DNA of 64,000 nucleotides, taken from positions 1 to 64,000 of the forward strand of contig JAIQFK010000004.1 in NCBI GenBank assembly GCA_020073305.1, in the 5' to 3' direction. The stretch's first letter is position 1, and each line of letters starts with the position of its first letter. Shown here piece after piece: positions 26,967-36,088 of the stretch. A program made the translations under genes and the position numbers. Under the pieces are notes generated by a model. That model searched no databases. It was not told the origin of the DNA and saw only the letters and a program-made list of their open reading frames with translations. The DNA comes from Terriglobia bacterium (lineage in GTDB: Bacteria; Acidobacteriota; Terriglobia; Bryobacterales; Bryobacteraceae).

Positions 26967-29131
26967 AGTACCCGATCCTGATTGTTGCGCTGGCCGTGCC
27001 GCTTGCGGCCGCTCCCGGCGAAAAACCCAAGCTGAGTTTCGTGAAGGACATCGTCCCCATCTTTACCAAGTCCGGGTGCGCGAACTCGAATTGCCACGGG
27101 TCCATCCGCGGGCAGGCGGGCTTCAAGCTTTCTCTGTTTGGCTACGAGCCGGACCTCGACTACGATGCCATCGTGAAAGCGCAGGACGGACGCCGCGTCA
27201 ACCGGACCGATCCGGCCAAGAGCCTGATCCTGATGAAGCCGACATTCAGCACGCCCCACGGCGGCGGTGAGCGCTTCAAAGTGGGATCGCTCGAATATGA
27301 GGCGATCCTGGATTGGATCAAAGACGGCGCTACTTACGACAGCGCGGGGTCGCCGCGGCTGCGCACGATTCGCGTCACGCCGGAAGAAGTGACGCTGGTC
27401 GGTCTGAACTCGAAACAGCAGCTTGCGGTTTCGGGAACTTATACCGACGGCACGACCGAAGACCTGACGCGCAAGGTGCAGTACACGGCGAACGATGAAT
27501 CGGTTCTGGATGTGAGCGCGAACGGAGAGATTTCCGCCAAGCGCGCGGGAGAAACGGCCATCATGGTCCGCACCCTCGGCAAAGCCGTGGCGGCGCGCAT
27601 CGCGGTGATTGAAACGCCGCTCATGAAGGAGTATCCGGACGTTGCCCGCAACAATTTCATCGACGAGCTGATTTTTTCCAAGCTCAAGCGAGTGAACACC
27701 GTGCCATCGGCGCTCAGCTCCGATCGCGAGTTTCTGCGCCGTGTTTATCTCGACACCATCGGCCTGCTGCCGACCCTTGAGGAGAGCGCGCGGTTTCTCG
27801 AGTCGCAGGATCCTCAAAAACGCGCCAGGCTGATCGATGAGTTGATGGAGCGGCCGGAGTTCGCCGAGGTCTGGGCCACCCGTTTCGGCGACCTGTTGCG
27901 CGTGGGCCTGCTCGATCAGCGCTCCAAGGGCGGGCGGCTGATGTACACGTGGCTCCGCAAAGCCATGCTGGAGGACAAGCCTTACAACCAGTTCGCGACC
28001 GAACTGATGACGGCGTCCGGCAATCTTTATTTCAACCCGGCGTCCAACTTCTACTACATCACGGAATTTTCCGAGCCCGACAACATCGCCACCAACGTGA
28101 GCCAGGTGTTTTTGGGAGTGCGCATCGAGTGTTCCCGGTGCCATAACCACCCCTGGGAGAAGTGGACGCAGGAAGATTTCTGGGGCTTCGCCGCATTTTT
28201 CGGGCGTATGGGCGTGAAGGATACATACGAAAACGATGAGAGCGAGATCACGCTGAAACCGGCCGGCGAAGTCATCAGTCCTAAAACCAAGAAGCGCGTC
28301 GACGCCAAGTATCTTGACGGCCCCACTGAGACCGAAGGCCTGGACGAAGACATACGGGTGAAGCTGGCCAAGTGGATCACGGCTCCCGAGAACCCTTGGT
28401 TCGCCCGCGCCATTGTGAACCGCGTGTTCAAACACTACATGGGGCGGGGGATCGTGGAGCCGCTGGACGATTTCCGCGTCACGAACCCCCCGACCAACGA
28501 AGCGCTGCTTGATGCCCTGGCGAAAGATTTCGTCGCCAACGGCTATCACCTCAAGCACACCATCCGGCTGATCCTGAACTCGCGCGCCTACCAGTTGTCG
28601 AGCGTGCCCAACGAAACCAACCGGGCGGATACGCTGAACTACTCGCATTATTACGTGAGGCGGCTGTTGGCCGAGGAATTGATCGACTCCATGAGCGAAG
28701 TCACCGGCGTGCCGGAGAAATTCCCGGGCTACATGCTGGGAACGCGCGCCATGACCATCCCGCAGGGCGCGCCCACTTATTTTCTGGCCACATTCGGCCG
28801 TTTAAAGGCGCGAGAAGTGATTTGCGAACGCGACAACTCGCCTGACGTGGCCCAGGCCATGCACCTGATCAGCGGACAGACGATCCAGACTCAGATCACG
28901 GGGAAAGATGGCACGCTCGACCGCTGGCTCGCCGACCCGTCCCTGACTGACGAAGCAATCACGCGGCGGCTGTTCATGGCCACCCTGGTCCACCCTCCCA
29001 ACGAGCGCGAAGTGTCACAGGTGATTGCGTCGATTCAGGCAGGCGGTGGCGGTGCAGCCGCCCGGCGCCAGGCATTCGAGGACGTGCTGTGGACTATCTT
29101 CAATTCAAAGGCATTCATCTTCAATCACTGA
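26963..29131 (+). CDS. DUF1549/DUF1553 protein with heme-like motifs and a Big_2 domain
   Basis: A 722-residue exported protein. The GTG at 26963 overlaps the previous stop and has GGAGGA at 26951-26956. The signal peptide covers residues 1-17. Next come a planctomycete-type cytochrome-like region with Cys39-x4-Cys44-His45 (SGCANSNCHG), a bacterial Ig-like Big_2 domain (TIRVTPEEVTLVGLNSKQQL …), then DUF1549 (NFIDELIFSKLKR … EFLRRVYLDTIGLLPT) with CSRCHNHPWEKW (CxxCH near residue 390), and DUF1553 at the C-terminus (RAIVNRVFKHYMGRGIVEPLDDFR…). It pairs with the DUF1501 gene that follows. These gene pairs are thought to act in breakdown of complex polymers, without proof. Confidence 0.92.
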   Translation: MKYPILIVALAVPLAAAPGEKPKLSFVKDIVPIFTKSGCANSNCHGSIRGQAGFKLSLFGYEPDLDYDAIVKAQDGRRVNRTDPAKSLILMKPTFSTPHGGGERFKVGSLEYEAILDWIKDGATYDSAGSPRLRTIRVTPEEVTLVGLNSKQQLAVSGTYTDGTTEDLTRKVQYTANDESVLDVSANGEISAKRAGETAIMVRTLGKAVAARIAVIETPLMKEYPDVARNNFIDELIFSKLKRVNTVPSALSSDREFLRRVYLDTIGLLPTLEESARFLESQDPQKRARLIDELMERPEFAEVWATRFGDLLRVGLLDQRSKGGRLMYTWLRKAMLEDKPYNQFATELMTASGNLYFNPASNFYYITEFSEPDNIATNVSQVFLGVRIECSRCHNHPWEKWTQEDFWGFAAFFGRMGVKDTYENDESEITLKPAGEVISPKTKKRVDAKYLDGPTETEGLDEDIRVKLAKWITAPENPWFARAIVNRVFKHYMGRGIVEPLDDFRVTNPPTNEALLDALAKDFVANGYHLKHTIRLILNSRAYQLSSVPNETNRADTLNYSHYYVRRLLAEELIDSMSEVTGVPEKFPGYMLGTRAMTIPQGAPTYFLATFGRLKAREVICERDNSPDVAQAMHLISGQTIQTQITGKDGTLDRWLADPSLTDEAITRRLFMATLVHPPNEREVSQVIASIQAGGGGAAARRQAFEDVLWTIFNSKAFIFNH

Positions 29132-29138
29132 GGTTTTT

Positions 29139-30428
29139 ATGTACGAAGACTTCGATCGCCGCGCATTTCTGAAGGTTGGTTCGCTCAGTTTGTTCGGATT
29201 CCTGGGCTATGGCGATATTCTGCGGCTGCGCGCACAATCGCCCGCGCCCGCCAAGCGTGAGATAGCCGTGATCCATCTGCTGCTCAGTGGTGGCATCAGC
29301 CAAATAGACAGTTGGGATCCCAAGCCGGATGCCGACTCCAAGTACCGCAGCCAGTTCAAGCCCATCGAAACGAACGTCTCGGGCATTCGCATCTCGGAAC
29401 ACCTGCCGATGACGGCGAAGCAGGCCGATAAGTTTGTCATCATCCGTTCGATGACGCACAAGCTGGTGTCGCACGAGTCGGCGCTGGCGCTGATTTGCAG
29501 TGGCCACGAGCCTCTGGGCACGATTCAGTTTCCGGCGATGCAGACAGTGATTTCCAAGGAACTCGGCTCTAAGACCGACCTGCCGCCGGCCGTTTCTATT
29601 CCCTCCGTGACCGGGAGCTGGGAGAAATCGGGATTTCTGAGCACCAAGTACAACCCGTTCAACGCCGGGAATCCGAACGTCAGCAACTACAAGGTCCGCG
29701 ACCTCGACCTGCCGATGGGCGTGGACTGGTCGCGCATGGACCGCCGCCGCTCCTTGCTCGCTCTGGTGGATGACGAATTTCGCCGCCTGGATACCAGCGG
29801 CATCAGCGAGAGCATGGATTCTTATTACCAGACAGCCTTCACGTTGATGCATTCCGCGCAGGCTAAGAAAGCTTTCCAGATCGAGAATGAGCCGGAGAAC
29901 GTGCGCGACCGGTATGGGCGCACCTCCCTGGGCCAGGGCGTTTTACTGGCGCGCCGCCTGGTGGAATCGGGCGTGCGCTTTGTGACCGTGTCCCGCGGCT
30001 TCAATGTCTACGACCATCACAAGAACATCTTCCCGCTGCTGCAGAATGTCTTTTTGCCGGAGCTGGACCGCGCTTACTCGGCGCTACTCGAAGATCTACA
30101 TCAACGCGGCATGCTCGACTCGACCATTGTGATTGTAACCGGCGAGTTCGGACGAACGCCCGAGATCAACGCCGGCGGCGGCCGCGACCACTGGCCTAGC
30201 GCCTTTTCGCTGACTATGGCCGGCGGCGGCATCACCGGAGGCCGCGTCTACGGTTCTACCGATGAAAAAGGCGGCTTCGTGAAAGACAATCCCGTACAGG
30301 TCGCCGATCTCGCCGCGACGCTCTACCGAAAGCTCGGCATCGACCCTGACAAGGAATACATCAGCAACATCGGGCGTCCCGTGAAGATCGGGAATAATGG
30401 GAAGCCGATGGAGTTTTTGGCGGTATAG
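29139..30428 (+). CDS. DUF1501-family exported protein (sulfatase-like fold)
   Basis: A 429-residue protein. The ATG at 29139 is chosen because it opens MYEDFDRRAFLKVGSLSLFGFLG, a twin-arginine signal with DRRAFLK. The body has DUF1501 motifs: IHLLLSGGISQIDSWDPKPDA, HLPMTAKQADKFVIIRSMTH, RRLVESGVRFVTVS, and VTGEFGRTPEINAGGGRDHWP, where the last includes metal-ligand-like His/Asp residues as in alkaline phosphatase or sulfatase folds. It follows the DUF1549/1553 gene by seven bases. Tat export would fit a metal-binding, prefolded protein. Activity has not been shown for the family. Confidence 0.92.
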   Translation: MYEDFDRRAFLKVGSLSLFGFLGYGDILRLRAQSPAPAKREIAVIHLLLSGGISQIDSWDPKPDADSKYRSQFKPIETNVSGIRISEHLPMTAKQADKFVIIRSMTHKLVSHESALALICSGHEPLGTIQFPAMQTVISKELGSKTDLPPAVSIPSVTGSWEKSGFLSTKYNPFNAGNPNVSNYKVRDLDLPMGVDWSRMDRRRSLLALVDDEFRRLDTSGISESMDSYYQTAFTLMHSAQAKKAFQIENEPENVRDRYGRTSLGQGVLLARRLVESGVRFVTVSRGFNVYDHHKNIFPLLQNVFLPELDRAYSALLEDLHQRGMLDSTIVIVTGEFGRTPEINAGGGRDHWPSAFSLTMAGGGITGGRVYGSTDEKGGFVKDNPVQVADLAATLYRKLGIDPDKEYISNIGRPVKIGNNGKPMEFLAV

Positions 30429-30453
30429 GGGGCTGCCGAGCCGGGGGAAACCC

Positions 30454-30663
30454 TCACAATTGCTTGCCTCGCGCGGCCTGTCCGGCCATCGGCTTGAACG
30501 TTCCGAAATCTTTGAACCAGTCGCCGTCTGGCACGTCCGGATCCTGTGCTTTCCACTCTGCCAGTTCGAATAGATCCTGCTCGGAAATCTTCCGTTCTTT
30601 GGCGCGATCGCGAAGGTGAGCCCACTTCTCTCGTGGCAGCCGCTCCCAATGGATCTTGGGCAT
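30454..30663 (-). CDS. Small protein of unknown function, 69 residues
   Basis: A 69-residue protein (MPKIHWERLPREKWAHLRDRAKERKISEQDLFELAEW…) with a charged helical half and a C-terminal stretch VPDGDWFKDFGTFKPMAG. Short proteins with the LPREKW … WYKDFGTF pattern are widespread in Acidobacteriota and cyanobacteria. It starts three bases after the stop of another small frame (30667-30822), so the two look like an operon. I cannot assign a function; a toxin-antitoxin-like pairing is a guess only. Confidence 0.65.
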   Translation of the reverse strand: MPKIHWERLPREKWAHLRDRAKERKISEQDLFELAEWKAQDPDVPDGDWFKDFGTFKPMAGQAARGKQL

Positions 30664-30666
30664 GCT

Positions 30667-30822
30667 TCAACGGCCCAGTATCAGGGCGCAAAACTCATCG
30701 ACCAGCCGTTCTTGTTGCTTCGGGTCGTCGTTGGAGAGATTTTCCTTCAGTTTCTGGAAGAACGCGCGCTTTCGGTCGGCTTGGCTCTCGGTGTGATCGG
30801 CGCGGGCGGCATGTTCGGTCAG
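30667..30822 (-). CDS. Small protein, about 51 residues, non-ATG start
   Basis: A minus-strand frame ends with TGA at 30667-30669 and reads EHAARADHTESQADRKRAFF … DEFCALILGR, a charged helical sequence that looks genuine. No ATG is available; the best start is CTG at 30822, just next to a TATACT box on the same strand. The next small gene begins three bases after its stop. The strict spacing and the coding-like composition argue for an operon of two tiny genes. Alternatively the 5' part has decayed. Function unknown. Confidence 0.42.
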   Translation of the reverse strand: MTEHAARADHTESQADRKRAFFQKLKENLSNDDPKQQERLVDEFCALILGR

Positions 30823-30870
30823 TATACACGATCGCGGCGACGCGCCATTCTGAAACTCACGTAGAGTAGA

Positions 30871-32592
30871 ATGATGCGTCTCGCGCCTTGGAATCCTCTC
30901 TTTCTTCTGTGCACGTTGAGCCTGTGCATGTTAAGCCCGATGGCAGTTGCCCAGGATTCTCCCGCCGCGCTTCGGCAGATGGCGCACGAGTACTACGAAT
31001 GGCAAACGCGCGAGCGCCCGGTTGCCACGAGCGATCAAGGTCTGCACACCTGGGACGACCGTTTGACCGATTACTCTCCGGCGGCGGTTGAGCGCCGCAG
31101 TCGGCACGTGCACGAACTCCTCGAGCGCGTGCGTGCCATGAAGACGGAGGGCTGGGCGAAGGATGATCGCATCGACCGCGTCCTGTTCCAGGCGCAGCTC
31201 GAATGGCCCGATTTCGCAGCGCGCGTGCTGCGACCTGACGAGACCAATCCGCTTACCTACGTCGCCGAGTGCAGCAACGCCGTCTTCTCTCTGTTGAAGA
31301 AGGACTACGCGCCACACGCCCAACGTGCGACCGCCGCCCTCGCACGTCTGCGCGCCATGCCGGCGATGTTGGCAACGGCGAAACAGAATCTGACGCGGCC
31401 GGTACGGCTGTACGCGCAACTGGCCATCGAGTCGGCGCGGAGTATTGACCCGCTGTTCACCGAGAGCCTCATGACGCTGGCGGACGAGATGCTGCCCGCG
31501 GAGCGAAGCGAATGGGTGCGAGCGCGAGATACGGCACTCAAAGCCATCCACGCTTTCGCCGACGACCTGGAGCGCCGGCTCGCCGGGATGCCGCCATTCC
31601 GACCGATGGGCGAGGAGAACTACAACTACCTGCTCCGCCATGTCTATTTGTTACCGCTAGACGCGACACAGCTGGCTATGCTCGGCGAAGTGGAACTGGC
31701 GCGGTATCGCGGTCTGGAGGCGCTGTTGCCGAATCCCGCCATGGCCAATCCCGATCCTTCGCGCAGCAAGGAAGTTCCTCAGAACCAGGAAGCGTTTCTC
31801 AAGGCGTACGAAAGCCGCGAACAGGAGATTCTCCGATTCCTCAACGATCAGAACCTGATCACCATTCCCGATTACATCGGCCGCTTCTCCATCCGGCAAT
31901 TGCCGGAGGCGTTCAAGCCCACCAGTCCGGGAGGGTTCATGAATCCACCGGGCGTTTACGACGCCGACAACAGCGGGTTTTTCTTCATTCCCACCTACTC
32001 GGCGGACAGTCCCAACTTTTATATCCGCGCGGCTATCGAGGAGCCGCGGCCGATTCTGGGGCACGAAGGAATTCCCGGCCACTTCCTGCAGATTTCGATT
32101 GCGAACCATCTTTCCGATGAGATTCGCCGGCACCACGACGACAACGTGTTCATCGAGGGCTGGGCACTGTACACCGAGGAAATGCTGCTGCGGCGCGGCT
32201 TCTATCCGCCGGGCTCGGCGGCCGAAGGGCAGATCCTGCGTTTGTCCAGATACCGGGCCGCGCGGGTGGGCGTGGATGTCAACCTGCACACAGGGCGCTG
32301 GACGTTCGATCAGGCGGTCGAGTATTTCATGAATGCCGGAGGTCTGGACCGTGAGGCGGCCACAGGAGAGGCCGCGGGCGCCGCCAGCGAGCCGACGCAG
32401 AAGATGACTTACCTTACGGGAAAGTTCCAGATCCTGCGATTGCTAGGACGGTATCGCGACCATGCAGGCGCGCGGTTCACCTTGAAGCAGTTTCACGATG
32501 ATCTGCTCCACAACGGAAGCCTGCCTCTGTCTATTCAATCCTGGCTGCTGCTGGACGATCCCAGCGAGTTAAAGACGGCGGTGGGTGAGTAA
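30871..32592 (+). CDS. DUF885-family zinc peptidase-like protein
   Basis: A 573-residue exported protein with a signal peptide (residues 1-27, cleavage after AVA or AVAQ). The family motif HEGIPGH (His398, Glu399, His404) provides the zinc site of this M1/thermolysin-like gluzincin relative; FIEGWALYTEEML about 35 residues later supplies the third ligand region. The N-terminal helical part (YYEWQTRERPVATSDQGLHTWDDRL) is typical too. Members are predicted secreted or periplasmic peptidases, but substrates are unknown. No neighbour shares its direction. Confidence 0.9.
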   Translation: MMRLAPWNPLFLLCTLSLCMLSPMAVAQDSPAALRQMAHEYYEWQTRERPVATSDQGLHTWDDRLTDYSPAAVERRSRHVHELLERVRAMKTEGWAKDDRIDRVLFQAQLEWPDFAARVLRPDETNPLTYVAECSNAVFSLLKKDYAPHAQRATAALARLRAMPAMLATAKQNLTRPVRLYAQLAIESARSIDPLFTESLMTLADEMLPAERSEWVRARDTALKAIHAFADDLERRLAGMPPFRPMGEENYNYLLRHVYLLPLDATQLAMLGEVELARYRGLEALLPNPAMANPDPSRSKEVPQNQEAFLKAYESREQEILRFLNDQNLITIPDYIGRFSIRQLPEAFKPTSPGGFMNPPGVYDADNSGFFFIPTYSADSPNFYIRAAIEEPRPILGHEGIPGHFLQISIANHLSDEIRRHHDDNVFIEGWALYTEEMLLRRGFYPPGSAAEGQILRLSRYRAARVGVDVNLHTGRWTFDQAVEYFMNAGGLDREAATGEAAGAASEPTQKMTYLTGKFQILRLLGRYRDHAGARFTLKQFHDDLLHNGSLPLSIQSWLLLDDPSELKTAVGE

Positions 32593-32594
32593 CG

Positions 32595-32978
32595 CTAGAA
32601 AGACCGGACCAGCGAGCCGCGAAATTCGAGGCCAACCTGATACCTGGATTTCCGCTGCGTGCAGTGCCGGACGGTTGCGTTTCCGATGAGCCGCAGTTCC
32701 TTGAAATAGATGTACACGGGTTCGCCGATAGGAATCGGCGCCCCCGAAATGACCATCGCGCCCGCGATGCTCATGTTCGCGCCCTTGCATTTCACTTGTA
32801 GCTTGCCGCCCCGGGGCCCTTCCCAGCACACCGTGCCTTTTGAACTGATCGGCGAGCGAGCGTAGCGGCGGTCCTGGATCAGGCCGGTCGACGCGGCCGC
32901 GCTGCGATTCGGCGCGGTTTCCGGAAGGGTCAAAGTGGGCGTCGAGAACCACGACATGAAGCTTTCCAACTGCATCAA
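32595..32978 (-). CDS. PilZ-domain protein
   Basis: A 127-residue protein with a ribosome site (GGAGGA) before the ATG at 32978. The PilZ domain occupies about residues 36-122. It carries the first c-di-GMP-contact motif as DRRYARSP (RxxxR-like) and the second as NMSIAG (N/DxSxxG), followed by IPIGEPVYIYFKELRLIGNATVRHC and YQVGLEF. Both contact motifs are recognisable but the first is shortened, so ligand binding is likely, not certain. It may control motility or exopolysaccharide through a partner protein. Its gene ends three bases after the DUF885 stop, convergently. Confidence 0.85.
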   Translation of the reverse strand: MMQLESFMSWFSTPTLTLPETAPNRSAAASTGLIQDRRYARSPISSKGTVCWEGPRGGKLQVKCKGANMSIAGAMVISGAPIPIGEPVYIYFKELRLIGNATVRHCTQRKSRYQVGLEFRGSLVRSF

Positions 32979-33142
32979 ATTCCTCCGAACTCAATTTTGG
33001 TGGCAACCTACGCCACGGCCCGATATCAGACGGGCCCAAGGCTCTATGCATCCAGTAGGCCGCAGGCCGCCGGCGGGGCCGCCGCGCAGGATCAGCAGTT
33101 TACGCAGTTCGTCGCTGTCAGAATCTTGTCGGATGTCAAAAT

Positions 33143-34255
33143 CTACAGTGACAGTGCAGCCTGCAGCATGGCTCTTGCATAACCCACGTTGTAGGCGAAG
33201 GCCGCATATCCGCCGCCGCCGGGATAATACGACTTGAAGCCGGCGCTTTCCCGATCATAATCGAGTGCGCGCGGATGCTCGGGGTAGACCAGGCGCGGGT
33301 ACTTCTGCCGCACCAGTTCCTTCATCACCGCGAACATATTGACCTCGCCCTCATCCAGGAAGACCTCTGTATATTTCTCGTACGGCGCGCCCACGCGCAC
33401 GTTGCGGAAGTGCACGTGATTTATGCAGTCCCGCTCTCCGAAGTAGCGGCACACTTCCACCGGGTCCTGGCCCATCTCCCGCGTAACGCCGCAGTCGAAG
33501 GTGATGCCGTTCGCCTTGCTTGGCACGATGCCGACCAGGCGCTTCCACCCCTCGACGGTCCCCATGATTTGCCCGGACCCGCGACTGAGAGGCGCCGGAG
33601 GATCGTTGGGATGGAGAGCCAGCCTGACGCCGCTCTCCTCGGCGACCGGCACCACCGCCCTGAGGAAATAGGTGACGTTGCCCCACATCTCTTCGAGCGA
33701 GTGCGCACCCTCTTGAGGGAGCGGAGGCAGATCCTTGACGCGGTCGTAATCAAACGCCGTCAGCCCCGCTCCGGCTCTTCCGGTTTCTTCGTAATATCCC
33801 TCCACAATGCGGTGCGCGTAAAAGTTGTACTCCACAACCGGCAGGCCGGCCCGCCCCGCCGCGCGGATGGACTGCTGAATCTTTTCAATCTCCTCGTCCC
33901 GCCCGGACCTCCCATAAAGCGTGTTTGGAAATCCGGAGATCATCATGTTCCCCAGGGTCAGGCCTCCGGACTTGAGATTTTCCATGATGGACCTGATCCG
34001 GCTTTCCTCCCACGGAATGCGCGGCCCGCCGCCCATGAGCACATGATCCACGCCAAGCTGTTTCACACGGCGCATGCCGGCGTCCACGAGATTGCCGGCC
34101 GATAATCCGCTGTCCCCGACTTGCAGGCAGATCTTGGGCGTATCGCGCCCTTCAGCGCGCGGCCCGGGGATTTGCGTCTGTCCAACGACCGGAGCCACGA
34201 AAGCCGTCGCGCCGGCGGCCTGCAGCAGCTTCCTTCGCGTCACTTTGAGATTCAT
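33143..34255 (-). CDS. Tat-exported mannonate dehydratase-like (xylose isomerase-fold) protein
   Basis: A 370-residue protein. The ATG at 34255 opens MNLKVTRRKLLQAAGATAFVAP, a twin-arginine signal; the open frame upstream is antisense to proS and not coding. The body is a TIM barrel with UxuA motifs: GVRLALHPNDPP, GITFDCGVTREMG, CINHVHFRNVR and RLVYPEHPRALDYDRE, which supply metal-binding His/Asp/Cys residues of D-mannonate dehydratase. That enzyme converts D-mannonate to 2-keto-3-deoxygluconate, normally in the cytosol. A Tat signal on this fold is frequent in Acidobacteriota and Planctomycetota, and the substrate may differ. Confidence 0.85.
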   Translation of the reverse strand: MNLKVTRRKLLQAAGATAFVAPVVGQTQIPGPRAEGRDTPKICLQVGDSGLSAGNLVDAGMRRVKQLGVDHVLMGGGPRIPWEESRIRSIMENLKSGGLTLGNMMISGFPNTLYGRSGRDEEIEKIQQSIRAAGRAGLPVVEYNFYAHRIVEGYYEETGRAGAGLTAFDYDRVKDLPPLPQEGAHSLEEMWGNVTYFLRAVVPVAEESGVRLALHPNDPPAPLSRGSGQIMGTVEGWKRLVGIVPSKANGITFDCGVTREMGQDPVEVCRYFGERDCINHVHFRNVRVGAPYEKYTEVFLDEGEVNMFAVMKELVRQKYPRLVYPEHPRALDYDRESAGFKSYYPGGGGYAAFAYNVGYARAMLQAALSL

Positions 34256-34357
34256 GACTTGCCCCCGCTTCGCTAGTGTAGTGCTTCTCGGAGTCAATTG
34301 ACACGCCATCCGCAAGCCATCGATTCCACCGCCCGCATGTCGTAATCTAGAAAATTC

Positions 34358-35800
34358 ATGCCCGAATCCCCCATCACTCCCCGCGCTCAGGATTTCGCAG
34401 CGTGGTATCAAGACGTGGTTATCGAAGGCGACATGGCGGAACCCGCCGAGATCGTGAAAGGCTGCATGGTCATAAAGGCCAACGGCTACGCGGTCTGGGA
34501 ACGGATCCAACGCGAGTTCGACGACCGGTTCAAAGCCACCGGCCATCAGAACCTCTACTTTCCGCTGCTGATCCCGCAGAGCTTCCTGCAAAAAGAAGCG
34601 GAGCACGTGGAGGGTTTCTCGCCGGAATTGGCGGTCGTTACCGTGGCGGGCGGCAAACAACTCGAAGAGCCCTACGTCATTCGCCCGACTTCGGAAACCA
34701 TCATCGGCCATTTTTTCTCCAAGTGGATTCAAAGCTGGCGCGACTTGCCGGTGCTGGTGAACCAGTGGGCCAACATCATCCGTTGGGAGCTGCGGACACG
34801 CATGTTTCTCAGAACCACCGAATTCCTGTGGCAGGAGGGCCATACCGCGCACGCGAATCACGAAGAAGCCGTGGAAGAAGTGCTGCGCATCCTCGATATC
34901 TACGCCGAGGTGGCCGAAGACATCATGGCCATGCCGGTAATCAAGGGCGTGAAAACGCAAGCCGAGAAGTTCGCCGGCGCGCTGCGGAGCTATTCGATCG
35001 AAGCCATGATGCAGAACGGCTTGGCGCTGCAAGCGGGCACCAGTCACGACCTCGGCCAGAATTTCGGCAAAGCCTTCAACGTACAATTCCAGAGCAAGGA
35101 AGGACAGCTCGATTATGTCTGGCAAACAAGCTGGGGCGTCAGCACGCGCTTGATCGGCGGCGTGATCATGAGCCACTCGGACGACAAAGGCCTCGTACTC
35201 CCTCCGAAATTAGCACCGACTAAAGCCGTGTTGGTGCCCATTTATCGCAAAGACGACGAGAGAGGCCGCGTATTAGAAGCGGCGCACCGGATCGCCAAAG
35301 ACGTGGGCGCTAAAGTGGACGACCGGGAGGGGCAGTCGCCGGGCGCCAAATTCTTCCACTGGGAGCGTCTCGGCGTGCCGGTGGTTCTGGAACTGGGGCC
35401 TCGCGATCTCGCTTCAAATAACATCGTGCTCAAGCGGCGTGACACCGGCGTCAAAGAGCCGCTGCCCCAGGCCGAACTGGCCACCCGCCTGCCCGCTGCG
35501 CTCGCTCAAATGCAGACCGGCCTCTACAGCCGCGCGCTCGCGCGGATGAAATCCAATACCGTTCTGGCAAGTTCCATCGGTGAAGTGGAATCGATTCTTA
35601 GGGACGTGACCGCCGAAAAAGGTGGAGGCCAATTCGTCATGGCGCACCTGAAAGACGACCCGGCGTGCGATGCCCGCATGAAGGAGTTCAAGGCCACCAT
35701 ACGCAACATTCCCCTGGTCGATCACTTCGACGGCCCCGGCAAATGCATCGTCACCGGCGAACCGGTCGACCGCCGTGTGGTGATCGCCAAGGCGTACTGA
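34358..35800 (+). CDS. proS: Proline--tRNA ligase, archaeal/eukaryote-like type (ProS type 3)
   Basis: A 480-residue class II synthetase that charges tRNA-Pro. Class II motif 2 appears as [26 protein letters not shown] and motif 3 as [24 protein letters not shown]. The N-terminus ([37 protein letters not shown]) and the C-terminal end IAKAY mark the type that lacks the bacterial editing insertion, with a C-terminal zinc-like domain (CIVTGEPV). The length fits. This form is found in some bacteria, including Acidobacteriota. The gene is solitary. Confidence 0.95.
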   Translation: MPESPITPRAQDFAAWYQDVVIEGDMAEPAEIVKGCMVIKANGYAVWERIQREFDDRFKATGHQNLYFPLLIPQSFLQKEAEHVEGFSPELAVVTVAGGKQLEEPYVIRPTSETIIGHFFSKWIQSWRDLPVLVNQWANIIRWELRTRMFLRTTEFLWQEGHTAHANHEEAVEEVLRILDIYAEVAEDIMAMPVIKGVKTQAEKFAGALRSYSIEAMMQNGLALQAGTSHDLGQNFGKAFNVQFQSKEGQLDYVWQTSWGVSTRLIGGVIMSHSDDKGLVLPPKLAPTKAVLVPIYRKDDERGRVLEAAHRIAKDVGAKVDDREGQSPGAKFFHWERLGVPVVLELGPRDLASNNIVLKRRDTGVKEPLPQAELATRLPAALAQMQTGLYSRALARMKSNTVLASSIGEVESILRDVTAEKGGGQFVMAHLKDDPACDARMKEFKATIRNIPLVDHFDGPGKCIVTGEPVDRRVVIAKAY

Positions 35801-35831
35801 GCGGGCTGACCGTGACGGCGATCCGGCATTG

Positions 35832-36086
35832 CTACTCCTCTACCATCCGGTGACTGGCGCTGGCATCCAGATCGAGCTTATAGATCCGCTTCAATTCGGC
35901 GATCAGCTTCAGGTTTTCTTTGCGGAACGGAGGTTTTCCTTCGAAGGCGTGCAAGACGATGCCCTCAAGCAAGTCTCCGAGCGTCAGGTCGTGATATTCC
36001 GCCAGGGCCTTCAGCACCTTGAGCAGCCGCTTCTCCATCCGGACGCCCGTCTGGACGCGCTCAACTTTCAGCTTCTTCTTCTCCAT
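35832..36086 (-). CDS. Ribbon-helix-helix-like small protein next to the MerB-like gene
   Basis: An 84-residue protein. The sequence KVERVQTGVRMEKRLLKVLKALAEYHDLTLGDLLEGIVLHAF looks like a ribbon-helix-helix unit: one beta strand and two helices with the spacing of MetJ/Arc-type DNA-binding proteins. The tail (KENLKLIAELKRIYKLDLDASASHR) is charged. The ATG at 36086 lies two bases after the TAA of the MerB-like gene, so the two are translated from one mRNA. It may regulate that operon; a 14-base palindrome upstream of the MerB-like gene is a candidate site. I infer the fold only; a partner function for the lyase is also possible. Confidence 0.7.
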   Translation of the reverse strand: MEKKKLKVERVQTGVRMEKRLLKVLKALAEYHDLTLGDLLEGIVLHAFEGKPPFRKENLKLIAELKRIYKLDLDASASHRMVEE

Positions 36087-36088
36087 AG

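Noticed and set aside
26636-28648. Open minus-strand frame of 670 codons
   Set aside because: It runs antisense across two clear operon genes and reads as Arg/His/Gly-rich non-protein sequence.
34256-35176. Upstream extension of the mannonate dehydratase-like frame
   Set aside because: It is antisense to proS and lacks coding character; the twin-arginine signal at 34255 sets the start.
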